Assembly: GCA_902781095.1 (NCBI GenBank)
Contig: CACZHW010000012.1
Coordinates: forward strand, 1 to 64,000
Length of the DNA: 64,000 nt
Direction of reading: 5' to 3'
Source of the DNA: an uncultured Eubacteriales bacterium
Lineage (GTDB): Bacteria > Bacillota > Clostridia > Christensenellales > Aristaeellaceae
Both the position numbers and the translations under genes were made by a program. Within the stretch, counting starts at the first letter, position 1. Every line of letters starts with the position of its first letter. Below the pieces are notes generated by a model, which was not told the origin of the DNA, made no database searches, and was given only the letters and a program-made list of their open reading frames with translations. Shown here piece by piece: positions 25,894 to 33,650 of the stretch.

Positions 25894-26982
25894 TCAGACC
25901 CCCAGACGCTCCGCCACGCGGACGATGAAATCCTGCACGTTGGTGACGATCGCCCGGGAGGACAGGCTTCCCCTGTCGGAGAGCTTTCGCACCGCGAATT
26001 CGGAGACGTCCGCCACGTAAAAGTACACCTGGCGCACCCCTCCGTCCGCCGTCACGCGGTAAGAGGGAACCATGTTGCCCGCCGCGATGGAATGCAGCAT
26101 GGTCGCCATGCAGATGACCGTCGTGGCCCGGCTGATTTCCGCACGCATGGCGTCCTGCGCCGCGTACACGTCAGCGATCACGCCCGGCAGCGGTCCGTCG
26201 TCCCGGATGGACCCGGCCAGGACCAGGGGCACGCCCGCATCGTGGCACGCCCGGACGATGCCGTCTTGGATCCCCTCCCGCTCAAGAAAGGCCGGTATGC
26301 CGCCGCAGGCCCTCACGCGGTTGATCGTCTGCAGGTGGTGGTAGTGGCCGTTCGGCACGTTTTTCTGCGTATACACGTCCTGCCCCAGCGCCGTGCCCAG
26401 ATACGCAGCCTCCAAATCGTGGGTCGCCAGCGCGTTCCCCGCCAGCACGGCGTGCGCGTACCCGCCCCGCACCAGGCGCGCGAACGCGTCCCTTGCGCCC
26501 CTGTCGAAGGCGAAGGCCGGCCCCATCACCCAGACGATGCGGCCGTGCCCGCGCTCGTAGCGCAGCAGGCTGCAGAGCTCGTCGTAGTCGCGGGTAAACG
26601 CCGTCTCCCGGGAACGGCTCTGCCGGAAGGCGAAACGCTCCGCAGCCTCCCCCGGCCCATCAAAGCCGCGGGTGTGCACGAGGATGCCCTCGCTCCCGTC
26701 CTCCGTCCGGCCGCAGATCACCGCGTCCCCCTTCCGGAGGCGGCGGAACTCCGTAACCGCTATATCGTCCCCCGCCAGCACGGGCACGCAATCCATGCGG
26801 CTCTCCCCGGCCAGGCGCCACCTGCCGCCGATTTTAAAGTACTCGGGCCAGATGCTCATGGCGTGGAAGCCCTCCGGCGCCACACCGTCCGCCGGCGCGG
26901 GACAGACTGCCGCATCCGGCGCCGAGCGCAGCGCCGGCGCATCAAAGTCAGGCGCCTGATAGGGCCTCAGTGAAAAATCCAT
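25894..26982 (-). CDS. TIGR00300/LOR-SDH domain protein (archaeal-type ornithine cyclodeaminase-like)
   Basis: A 362-residue protein. Diagnostic segments are VWVMGPAFAFDRGARDAF, HAVLAGNALATHDLEAAYLG, TALGQDVYTQKNVPNGHYHH and the LHTINRVRACGGI-like QTINRVRACGGI stretch, plus MATMLHSIAAGNM near residue 310. This domain forms the NAD-dependent half of plant LOR/SDH-related proteins and of cyanobacterial/archaeal enzymes that convert ornithine to proline. It sits between an aminotransferase and a EutH-like permease, suggesting basic amino acid catabolism; the exact reaction is inferred. Confidence 0.85.
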   Translation of the reverse strand: MDFSLRPYQAPDFDAPALRSAPDAAVCPAPADGVAPEGFHAMSIWPEYFKIGGRWRLAGESRMDCVPVLAGDDIAVTEFRRLRKGDAVICGRTEDGSEGILVHTRGFDGPGEAAERFAFRQSRSRETAFTRDYDELCSLLRYERGHGRIVWVMGPAFAFDRGARDAFARLVRGGYAHAVLAGNALATHDLEAAYLGTALGQDVYTQKNVPNGHYHHLQTINRVRACGGIPAFLEREGIQDGIVRACHDAGVPLVLAGSIRDDGPLPGVIADVYAAQDAMRAEISRATTVICMATMLHSIAAGNMVPSYRVTADGGVRQVYFYVADVSEFAVRKLSDRGSLSSRAIVTNVQDFIVRVAERLGV

Positions 26983-27004
26983 CCGTCTTCCCTCCCGGCT
27001 GCCG

Positions 27005-28174
27005 TCACGCTTTTTTCAGGATGCCGCTCTCGTCAATCGCGCGCACCGCTTTTTTCAGTTCCTCCGGCGGCAGCACCAGCGCGAAGCGGACGTACCCCTC
27101 CCCCAGCGGCCCGAAGCCGGAGCCCGGCGTGCACACGACGCCCGCGCGCTCCATCAGCGCCAGGCAGAATTCCGCGCTCGTCGCGTACCCGTCCGGGATC
27201 TTCGTGTAGACGAACATGCTGCCCGCATTTCTCGGCGTCTCCCAGCCGATCGAAGACAGGCCGTCGCACAGTGCGTTGCGCCGCGCCTCGTAGTCGTCGC
27301 GCTGGCGCAGCACGGGCTCCCGGGGCTCCCGCAGCGCGGCGACCGCAGCCTTCTGCAGCGGCAGGAACATGCCGAAATCGATCTGGCTGCGCAGCTTGCG
27401 GAAGGCCGCGACGACGTCCCTGCGGCCGATGAGGAAGCTGATGCGCGCGCCCGTCAGGTTGAAGCTCTTGGAGAGGCTGAAAAACTCGCAGCCCACCTCC
27501 GCCGCCCCCTCGTAGGATAGGAAGGAGCCGCCCTCCAGGCCGTCGTAGAGGATGTCGCTGTACGCGTTGTCGTGCAGGATCAGGATGTCCCAGTGCTTCG
27601 CAAAGTCGATGATCTCCCTGTAGACCTCCGGCGTGCCGACGCTGCCCATGGGGTTGGACGGCAGGGAGACGACCATGTACTTCGCCCTGCGGGCAACCTC
27701 CTCCGGGATGTCGGAAACCCGCGGCAGAAAGCCTGTCTCCGCCGTCATCGGGTAGTACCAGGGCTCCGCGCCCGCCATCATCGCCCCCGCGATGAAAACC
27801 GGATAGCACGGGGAGGGCAGCAGCACGGTGTCCCCCTCGTCGCACAGGACCAGGCCGATGTGTCCGATGCCCTCCTGCGAGCCGTAGCAGGAGGCGACCT
27901 GGTCCGGCGTGATCGCAACGCCGAACCGCCGCGCGTAATAAGCGCACACGGCCTCCAGCAGTTCGTCCGTATCCCGCAGCGCGTACTTCCAGTTGTCCGG
28001 GTCCATCGCTGCCTCCGCCAGGGCCTTCCGCACCGCCAGCGGCGGCACAAAATCCGGCGTGCCGATGCTGAGGTTGTACAGCTTTTTTCCCTCGCGCTCC
28101 AGCGCGCGCTTGCGCTCGTCCAGCGCAAGGAAAACCTCGTCCCCGAAGCGCTGCATCCGTCTGCTGAATTCCAT
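27005..28174 (-). CDS. Class I/II PLP-dependent aminotransferase (DapL-like)
   Basis: A 389-residue protein. The N-terminus has YNLSIGTPDFVPP, the cofactor site has GSQEGIGHIGLVLCDEGD and SLPSNPMG, the PLP lysine is in SLSKSFNLTGARISF (about residue 233), and a late GEGYVRFALV block supplies the substrate-binding arginine. Overall it resembles LL-diaminopimelate/aspartate-type aminotransferases. It opens an operon with the TIGR00300 enzyme (22 nt) and the EutH-like permease, so a catabolic amino-acid role is as likely as lysine biosynthesis. Confidence 0.88.
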   Translation of the reverse strand: MEFSRRMQRFGDEVFLALDERKRALEREGKKLYNLSIGTPDFVPPLAVRKALAEAAMDPDNWKYALRDTDELLEAVCAYYARRFGVAITPDQVASCYGSQEGIGHIGLVLCDEGDTVLLPSPCYPVFIAGAMMAGAEPWYYPMTAETGFLPRVSDIPEEVARRAKYMVVSLPSNPMGSVGTPEVYREIIDFAKHWDILILHDNAYSDILYDGLEGGSFLSYEGAAEVGCEFFSLSKSFNLTGARISFLIGRRDVVAAFRKLRSQIDFGMFLPLQKAAVAALREPREPVLRQRDDYEARRNALCDGLSSIGWETPRNAGSMFVYTKIPDGYATSAEFCLALMERAGVVCTPGSGFGPLGEGYVRFALVLPPEELKKAVRAIDESGILKKA

Positions 28175-28203
28175 ATCGATCCCTCCACCGTAAGATATCG
28201 CCT

Positions 28204-28212
28204 ATTATAGCA
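28204..28212 (-). promoter_or_regulatory. Extended -10 element of the aminotransferase operon
   Basis: TGCTATAAT on the minus strand (TATAAT at 28204-28209), about 30 bp upstream of the start codon. No good -35 is visible. The same TGCTATAAT form occurs upstream of recO, smpB and the 5'-nucleotidase. Confidence 0.5.
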
Positions 28213-28262
28213 GAACACGCCCTCCGCGAAAAGCTTTTTCCCCGTTCCGGCGCCTCCGCGGC

Positions 28263-28291
28263 TTGACAAGCGTTCCCGCGCGCTGTATCTT
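28263..28291 (+). promoter_or_regulatory. Promoter of the RpiB/LacAB gene
   Basis: A perfect TTGACA (28263-28268), a 17-bp spacer and TATCTT (28286-28291). Confidence 0.75.
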
Positions 28292-28344
28292 AGGGAACAG
28301 CGGTTTATTCCGCCCGACAGCGATTCATTTAAGGAGGAACATCC

Positions 28345-28983
28345 ATGCGTATTGCACTCATCAACGAGAACAGCCAGGCTGCCAAGAACGCGCAGATCGA
28401 GAACGCGCTGAAGACCGTCGTGGAGCCAATGGGCCACACCGTGGACAACTACGGCATGTACGGCACCGAAGGCGAGCCCAGCCTCACCTACGTTCAGAAC
28501 GGCATCCTCGCCGCCATCCTGCTCAACTCCGGCGCGGCCGATTACGTCGTCACCGGCTGCGGCACCGGCGAAGGCGCCATGCTGGCCCTGAACAGCTTCC
28601 CGGGCGTCATCTGCGGCCACGTGGTCGATCCGTCCGACGGCTTCATGTTCGCCCAGATCAACGACGGCAACGCCGTGGCGATGCCCTTTGCCAAGGGCTA
28701 CGGCTGGGGCGGCGACCTCAACCTGCAGTATGTCTTCGAGAAGCTCTTCGGCTTTGGCAGCGGCAACGGCTACCCGGCGGACCGCGTCGTGCCCGAGCAG
28801 CGCAACAAGAAGATCCTGGACGCTGTCCGTCTCAACAACTTCAAGGATCTGATCACCTGCCTCAAGGGCCTGGATCCCGATCTCGTGCGCGGCGCCGTCG
28901 CCGGCCCCCGCTTTGCGGAGCTCTTCTTCGCAAACGCCAAGGACCAGGCGATCATCGATTACGTGAAGTCCGTCCTCGGCTGA
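28345..28983 (+). CDS. RpiB/LacA/LacB family sugar-phosphate isomerase
   Basis: A 212-residue protein with AAGGAGG 6 nt upstream of ATG. It has the family N-terminus (MRIALINENSQAAKN), DYVVTGCGTGEGAMLALNS with the catalytic-site cysteine (about residue 72), and a C-terminal extension of about 60 residues beyond canonical RpiB (about 150). The larger RpiB/LacAB members of Clostridia have this length. It is expected to interconvert an aldose and ketose phosphate (ribose-5-phosphate type); the substrate is not determined by sequence. A monocistronic unit with its own promoter and terminator. Confidence 0.88.
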   Translation: MRIALINENSQAAKNAQIENALKTVVEPMGHTVDNYGMYGTEGEPSLTYVQNGILAAILLNSGAADYVVTGCGTGEGAMLALNSFPGVICGHVVDPSDGFMFAQINDGNAVAMPFAKGYGWGGDLNLQYVFEKLFGFGSGNGYPADRVVPEQRNKKILDAVRLNNFKDLITCLKGLDPDLVRGAVAGPRFAELFFANAKDQAIIDYVKSVLG

Positions 28984-29001
28984 TTTTCACCCGCATAACA
29001 A

Positions 29002-29055
29002 AGAATCCCGCCTCCGGCGCAGCCTGCGCCGGGGCGGGATTCTCTCTTTTTGTTT
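29002..29055 (+). terminator. Rho-independent terminator between convergent genes
   Basis: A long stem AGAATCCCGCC / GGCGGGATTCT (29002-29012, 29033-29043) with inner CCGGCGCA/TGCGCCGG is followed by CTCTTTTTGTTT. It serves the RpiB/LacAB gene and abuts the glgA stop. Confidence 0.92.
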
Positions 29056-30526
29056 ACGGTTTCAGTTCGAGATAGAGGTCGCGGTACTGCGATGCGGACT
29101 GGTCCCAGGAGACGTCCTTGTCCATGTCGCGCTGCACCATCTCGTCCCAGCACCAGCGGTTGGTGAAGTACAGCGTCTTCGCGCGGTTCACCGCGTCCAG
29201 CAGCAGCCCCGCATCATAGCGGTCGAAGGTGAAGCCGTTGCCGTCGTTCGTATAGTGGTTGTACGGCTGCACCGTGTCCTTGAGGCCGCCGGTCTCGCGC
29301 ACGATCGGCACCGTGCCGTAGCGCATGGCGATCAGCTGCGTCAGGCCGCAGGGCTCAAACAGGGAGGGCACCAGCAGCGCGTCCGCGCCGGCATAGATCC
29401 GGTGCGCCCGGCCCTCGTCGTACATGATGTTGGAGCAGACGCTGCCGCGGTACGCGTCCTCGTAATAGCGGAAGGCGTTCTCGTAGTGCTCGTCGCCCGT
29501 CCCCAGCACGACCACCTGCGTATGTCCGTCCATCAGCTCCGGCAGGATGGCGTTGACCAGGTCCAGCCCCTTCTGATCCGTCAGGCGGGAGATGAGGCCG
29601 ATGACGAAGACGTGGTCGTCCTGCCAGAGGCCCAGCTCCTGCTGCAGCGCGCGCTTGTTCTGGCGCTTGCGGTCCAGCACGTTGGTGATGTCGTACTGCA
29701 CCGCCAGCCTGCCGTCCGTCCAGGTGTTCCAGATGTCGCAGTCGATGCCGTTGACGATGCCGCGCAGCTTGCCGGAGTGATAGCGCAGGTGCGCGTCCAG
29801 ATTCTCGCCGTAGAAGGGCGTCTGGATCTCGCCCGCGTAGGTATGGCTCACCGTCGTGATCCGGTCCGCGTAATCAAGGCCGCCCTTGAGCATGTTGGCG
29901 TCCTCGTACCCCTGCTTGAGCGCGTCCTTGTTGAAGACGTAGTCCGGCAGGTTGGTCCAGTACTGGATCGTGGGGATGTTGTAGACGCCCTGGAAGCGCA
30001 GGTTGTGGATCGTGAGCACGGTCTTGGCATCGCCCACCGGCGTGCCCGCGAACATCGTGCGCAGGAAGACCGGCACCAGCGCCGCCTGCCAGTCGTGGCA
30101 GTGGATCACGTCCGGCACCCAGTTCATGTAATTGAGGGCCGCCAGCGCAGCCTTGGAGAAGAAGCAGAACTTCGGGATGTCGTCCACCAGATTGGTGTAC
30201 GGATTTCCGGAGGAGAAGAACTCCTCGTTGTCGATGAAGTCGTAGACGACGCCGTCCCACACGTACTCCATGATGCCCACGTAGAAGGAGCGTCCGTCCT
30301 GGCACAGATCCATATGGAACTCGCCGCGGTAGATCATCTTCTCCTGGTACTTCCACGGGATGCACCGGTAGCGCGGCAGGATGACCTTGACGTCGCAGTT
30401 CTGCCTGGCCAGCGCGCGGGGCAGCGCGTACATCACGTCCCCCAACCCGCCGGTCTTTACAAAAGGATAACACTCCGATCCGATGAACGCGACGCTGCGC
30501 CTCGGCCGGGGATCAAAATCAGCCAT
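29054..30526 (-). CDS. glgA: Glycogen synthase (ADP-glucose type)
   Basis: A 490-residue GT5 enzyme starting at ATG 30526 (AAAGGAG, 7-nt spacer). It has the ADP-glucose-binding KTGGLGDV motif (about residues 25-32), DVIHCHDWQAALVP, TIHNLRFQG, VIGLISRLTDQKGLDL and SLFEPCGLTQLIAMRYGT. It elongates alpha-1,4-glucan in the cytoplasm. The upstream GH13 gene is in the same direction, but glgA has its own promoter. The other glg genes (glgC, glgB) are not in the window. Confidence 0.96.
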   Translation of the reverse strand: MADFDPRPRRSVAFIGSECYPFVKTGGLGDVMYALPRALARQNCDVKVILPRYRCIPWKYQEKMIYRGEFHMDLCQDGRSFYVGIMEYVWDGVVYDFIDNEEFFSSGNPYTNLVDDIPKFCFFSKAALAALNYMNWVPDVIHCHDWQAALVPVFLRTMFAGTPVGDAKTVLTIHNLRFQGVYNIPTIQYWTNLPDYVFNKDALKQGYEDANMLKGGLDYADRITTVSHTYAGEIQTPFYGENLDAHLRYHSGKLRGIVNGIDCDIWNTWTDGRLAVQYDITNVLDRKRQNKRALQQELGLWQDDHVFVIGLISRLTDQKGLDLVNAILPELMDGHTQVVVLGTGDEHYENAFRYYEDAYRGSVCSNIMYDEGRAHRIYAGADALLVPSLFEPCGLTQLIAMRYGTVPIVRETGGLKDTVQPYNHYTNDGNGFTFDRYDAGLLLDAVNRAKTLYFTNRWCWDEMVQRDMDKDVSWDQSASQYRDLYLELKP

Positions 30527-30622
30527 ATCGATTCTCCTTTGAGTTCTTGTCATCTGTTAAAAAGGGCCCGTGACAAGGATGCGCTCTTTGTTCAACATAT
30601 GGAGCCATCCTGTCGTTTGCAT

Positions 30623-30650
30623 AGTATAGCCAGGTCTCTCGGGATGTCAA
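30623..30650 (-). promoter_or_regulatory. Promoter of glgA
   Basis: On the minus strand TTGACA (30645-30650), a 16-bp spacer and TATACT (30623-30628), about 95 bp upstream of the glgA start. Confidence 0.82.
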
Positions 30651-30711
30651 TATGCCGAATAATCAAGCTTCATCCCTGTGGAATTTAACTATCTCCATTA
30701 TGTATTCTCTG

Positions 30712-32286
30712 TTACCTGAAACTCCTGACCCAATTCAGCAGAGAATTCTTGTATACATTCTCCAAAACCTCGCGTTTCATCCGGTCCGTCACCGGCCCGT
30801 TGGCGGCGAGCTTCGCGAGGATCTCACCCTGCAGTTCCTCAATGTCCATCTCCTCGTAGGGCTTTCCTTCCGCGCGCCGGGGCTGCCCGCGGTGTTCAGC
30901 CTGCTCTTCCGGGGTGGGCGCCTCGGGCTTCCATTCCGCCTGCACCGGCTCGTACGCCGCGCTCCGCTCCCCTTCCGGGATCCAGATCTCGCCGCCGTTG
31001 CCCGGTATCCTCAGGTGGATCCGTCCGCCCCACTCGAGGGCGCGCTCCCCGCTCAGCGCGCCCCTGTATGCGCTGGAGGCAGGCAGGTCGAAGGACGCCT
31101 CCGCGCCGCCGTTGTTCACCGTGACGAGCACGTCGCCCCTGGCGAAGGCGTACTGCGTGTTCGTCAGCAGCAGTTCGCGGTAGTCACCGTAAGAGAGCGC
31201 CTTCTCTCCCCCGCGGATGCGCCCCAGCGCGCGGATCAGCGAGAGGCACGGATTGTCCCCCGCCGTCAGTTCCGCAAGGTTCAGGTACGGCCGCAGCGGC
31301 GCGTCGCTCCAGCGTTCCTTGCGGCCCTGGATGCCGAACTCCGACCCGTAGTAGACAGAGGGAACCCCGGGCAGCGTGTAGAGCAGAACGTGCAGCGGGC
31401 GGTAATGGGCCGGCTCCCGCAGCCTGGAGGCGATGCGCTCCACGTCGTGGTTGTCTGCAAAGTTATAAAGCCGCGCACCGCGCGTGAGGCCCATGTCCTG
31501 CTGCCGGCGGACGGTATGGGCGATTTCGAAGTAGTTATGGTCGTTGTGCGCGCTGTAGAGCGCCTTGTGCAGGTGGTAGTTGGTCACGGCGTTCAGCGTT
31601 TCCGCGTTTGCCCAACGCTGGTAATCCCCGTGGATGACCTCGCCCATCAGGTAGAAGTCCTCCTTCACCTCCCGCGCCGCATGCCGCAGCGCCCGCATGA
31701 AATCGAAGTCCAGCACGTCCGCCGCGTCCAGCCTCAGGCCGTCGATGTCGAACGCCTCACGCCAGAAACGGACCGTATCCAGCAGATAATCCCGGACTTC
31801 GGGATTGCGCAGGTTCAGCTTGGCCAGCAGGTCGTATCCTCCCCAGTTCGTGTAGGAGAAGCCGTCGCCGAATTCGTTGTTGCCCGCAAAATTCACGTCG
31901 CAGTACCAGTCGCGGTAGCGGCTGCGCTCACGGTTTTCGCGCAGATCCCGGAAGGCGAAGAAATCCCTGCCGGTATGGTTGAAGACCGCGTCCAGGATCA
32001 CGCGGAGGCCGGCCTCGTGGCACTGCCGGACGAACGCCGCGAGATCCTCGTTCGTCCCCAGGCGGGAATCCAGCCTGCGGTAGTCCGTCGTCTCGTACCC
32101 GTGGCCGACGGATTCAAACAGCGGGCCGATGTAAAGCGCCGTGCAGCCGAGGCTTTTGATATGCCCGATCCACGGTTCCAGCGACCTCAGGCGGTGAACT
32201 GGCTCGCCGTACGGGTTTTCATGCGGCGCGCCGGTGAGCCCCAGCGGATAGATATGATAAAATACGGCTTCCTCAAACCAGGCCAT
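30712..32286 (-). CDS. GH13 alpha-amylase family enzyme with extra C-terminal tail
   Basis: A 524-residue protein. The ATG at 32286 is preferred to ATG 32292, which touches the SD. The GH13 conserved regions are visible: DAVFNHTG, DGLRLDAADV with the nucleophile Asp, MGEVIHGDY with the acid/base Glu, and NFADNHDVER. No signal peptide, so it is cytoplasmic; it is similar to cyclomaltodextrinase/neopullulanase-type enzymes that act on maltodextrins or glycogen. After the beta-sandwich there is a Pro/Glu-rich linker and a helical tail (MDIEELQGEILAKLAANG to the end) not usual for the family. Confidence 0.92.
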   Translation of the reverse strand: MAWFEEAVFYHIYPLGLTGAPHENPYGEPVHRLRSLEPWIGHIKSLGCTALYIGPLFESVGHGYETTDYRRLDSRLGTNEDLAAFVRQCHEAGLRVILDAVFNHTGRDFFAFRDLRENRERSRYRDWYCDVNFAGNNEFGDGFSYTNWGGYDLLAKLNLRNPEVRDYLLDTVRFWREAFDIDGLRLDAADVLDFDFMRALRHAAREVKEDFYLMGEVIHGDYQRWANAETLNAVTNYHLHKALYSAHNDHNYFEIAHTVRRQQDMGLTRGARLYNFADNHDVERIASRLREPAHYRPLHVLLYTLPGVPSVYYGSEFGIQGRKERWSDAPLRPYLNLAELTAGDNPCLSLIRALGRIRGGEKALSYGDYRELLLTNTQYAFARGDVLVTVNNGGAEASFDLPASSAYRGALSGERALEWGGRIHLRIPGNGGEIWIPEGERSAAYEPVQAEWKPEAPTPEEQAEHRGQPRRAEGKPYEEMDIEELQGEILAKLAANGPVTDRMKREVLENVYKNSLLNWVRSFR

Positions 32287-32384
32287 GTGCATCCTTCCTT
32301 TCAGGCGCAGCCCTCTGCGCGTCTTTTCTATTTTACTCCTTTCCGTGCCAAAAGTCAGTCCCCGTTTCCCAACCGCCACCCGCC

Positions 32385-32414
32385 TTGCAATCCCTCCCGC
32401 GGTTATGCTATAAT
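32385..32414 (+). promoter_or_regulatory. Promoter of smpB (and probably ssrA)
   Basis: TTGCAA (32385-32390), an 18-bp spacer and the extended -10 TGCTATAAT (TATAAT at 32409-32414), about 30 bp upstream of smpB. Confidence 0.75.
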
Positions 32415-32443
32415 CATGTCCGGCCGAGAAAGGGGGAATCCGG

Positions 32444-32917
32444 ATGGCACGCGCAAAGGGAATCAAGCCGATGGCCAGCAACCGCAAGGCCTTCCACGAC
32501 TATTTCGTGGAGGAGCGCTACGAGTGCGGTATGGCGCTGCACGGCACGGAAGTCAAGAGCATGCGCCAGGGCCGGATGAACCTGAAGGAGAGCTACGCCG
32601 TCGTAAAGGACGGGGAAATCCTGGTGCTGGGGATGCATATCTCCCCCTACGAGCAGGGCAACATCTTCAACACCGATCCGCTCCGCCCCAAAAAGCTGCT
32701 GCTGCACAAAAACGAAATCCGCAAGCTTCATCAGCAGGTCGGCCGCATGGGCTACGCGCTCATTCCCCTGCAGGTGTATCTGAAGGACGGCCGTTTCAAG
32801 CTGGAGCTCGGTCTGTGCAAGGGCAAAAAGCTCCACGACAAGCGCGACGACATCGCCGCAAGGGATGCCCAGCGGGACATCCAGCGTGCGCTGCGCACGA
32901 AAAACCGCAGCGAATGA
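32444..32917 (+). CDS. smpB: SsrA-binding protein SmpB
   Basis: A 157-residue protein of standard length. It shows NRKAFHDYFVEERYECGM, LHGTEVKSMRQGRMNLKESY, SPYEQGN and a C-terminal tail rich in Lys/Arg (GKKLHDKRDDIAARDAQRD). It binds the tRNA-like domain of tmRNA and mimics the codon-anticodon stem during trans-translation. The partner RNA gene ssrA starts 5 nt after the stop, so both are likely transcribed together. Confidence 0.98.
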   Translation: MARAKGIKPMASNRKAFHDYFVEERYECGMALHGTEVKSMRQGRMNLKESYAVVKDGEILVLGMHISPYEQGNIFNTDPLRPKKLLLHKNEIRKLHQQVGRMGYALIPLQVYLKDGRFKLELGLCKGKKLHDKRDDIAARDAQRDIQRALRTKNRSE

Positions 32918-32922
32918 TTCAG

Positions 32923-33270
32923 GGGGGTGTACTGGTTTCGACGGGATCGCAGGTGGTCGGGTAAGCGAGCCGCAGCCCCGGGCTGCGTTAAAACCGGGAA
33001 ATAAAATTGAACTGACAATAGCGAATACGCTTTCGCGGCCTAATCAGGCTGCGCGTCGGCCCGGGGTTCCCGCTGCCCCGGTCACCGGCGTCAATTCAGC
33101 GGGCCATGTTCCTGCCTAAGCTTTGCGGCTTGAACACATTATGAAGCTACCGAATCCCTGAGCCTGTCCACGGGCGCCCGGACGAGGGAATTCTAAATCA
33201 TGGACTGCGCTCGGAGAAAGCCCGGCTGTCACTTTTTCGGACAGGGGTTCGATTCCCCTCACCTCCACCA
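32923..33270 (+). ncRNA. ssrA: Transfer-messenger RNA (tmRNA)
   Basis: A 348-nt one-piece tmRNA. The 5' end GGGGGTG (32923-32929) pairs with CACCTCC just before the encoded CCA (33268-33270); ACTGGTTTCGACGGGAT and the T-arm GGTTCGATTCC are present. The tag frame reads GAC AAT AGC GAA TAC GCT TTC GCG GCC TAA (33014-33043), giving DNSEYAFAA, or TDNSEYAFAA if the resume codon is the preceding ACT. The 3' end is the left border of a 22-kb accessory region; tmRNA genes are classic integration sites. Confidence 0.97.
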
Positions 33271-33273
33271 CCC

Positions 33274-33315
33274 AACCACCCTAATCTTGATACGAGGTTA
33301 GGGTGGTTACTTTTT
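33274..33315 (+). terminator. Terminator of smpB-ssrA
   Basis: AACCACCCTAA/TTAGGGTGGTT (33274-33284, 33298-33308) followed by ACTTTTT. Confidence 0.92.
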
Positions 33316-33320
33316 CCCTG

Positions 33321-33345
33321 GAAAGCCCGAAAACACGGGCTTTTC
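33321..33345 (+). terminator. Second hairpin after ssrA
   Basis: GAAAGCCCG/CGGGCTTTTC with a six-base AAAACA loop. On the minus strand the stem is followed by CAGGGAAAAAG, so it can act mainly on the plus strand as a backup terminator. Confidence 0.5.
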
Positions 33346-33354
33346 AAGACTCTT

Positions 33355-33600
33355 CCCGTAGGACTATCGGTATGGGTTTCGGCCTTTCGCAGGCCGATTT
33401 GTTTATTTTGGGGGCTTATAGGGCTACGGGAACACCTTTCCCCGTAGGCTTATGACCATTCCCGTAGCCCTATAAGGCTCTCCCGTAGGCTTATACCCTG
33501 TTCCCGTAGTCTTATAATGCTTTCCCGTAGGCTTATGCCTCATTCCCGTAGTCCTATAAGGTTCTCCCGTAGGCTTATGCCCCTATTCCCGTAGTTCAAT
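33355..33600. repeat. Helically phased iteron array, about 21-bp period (CCCGTAG repeats)
   Basis: Eight direct copies of CCCGTAG plus about 6 bp start at 33441, 33461, 33482, 33503, 33524, 33545, 33566 and 33588 (steps 20-22, mostly 21). They alternate between CCCGTAGGCTTAT and CCCGTAGYCYTATA-like versions, so the higher-order unit is about 42 bp. A ninth copy is at 33355 and an inverted copy (GGGGCTTATAGGGCTACGGGAA) at 33411-33432. The gene-free interval 33346-33650 holds only this array. A period of two helical turns places all copies on one DNA face. Confidence 0.93.
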
Positions 33601-33650
33601 AAAAAATGAGCGGTCAGCCCGCCCACAAAAAGAATCACGGTCAGGTGATC

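Noticed and set aside
33441-33600. CRISPR array
   Set aside because: Repeat cores are only about 13 bp with 8-bp gaps, and no cas genes are near; the regular 21-bp step fits iterons instead.
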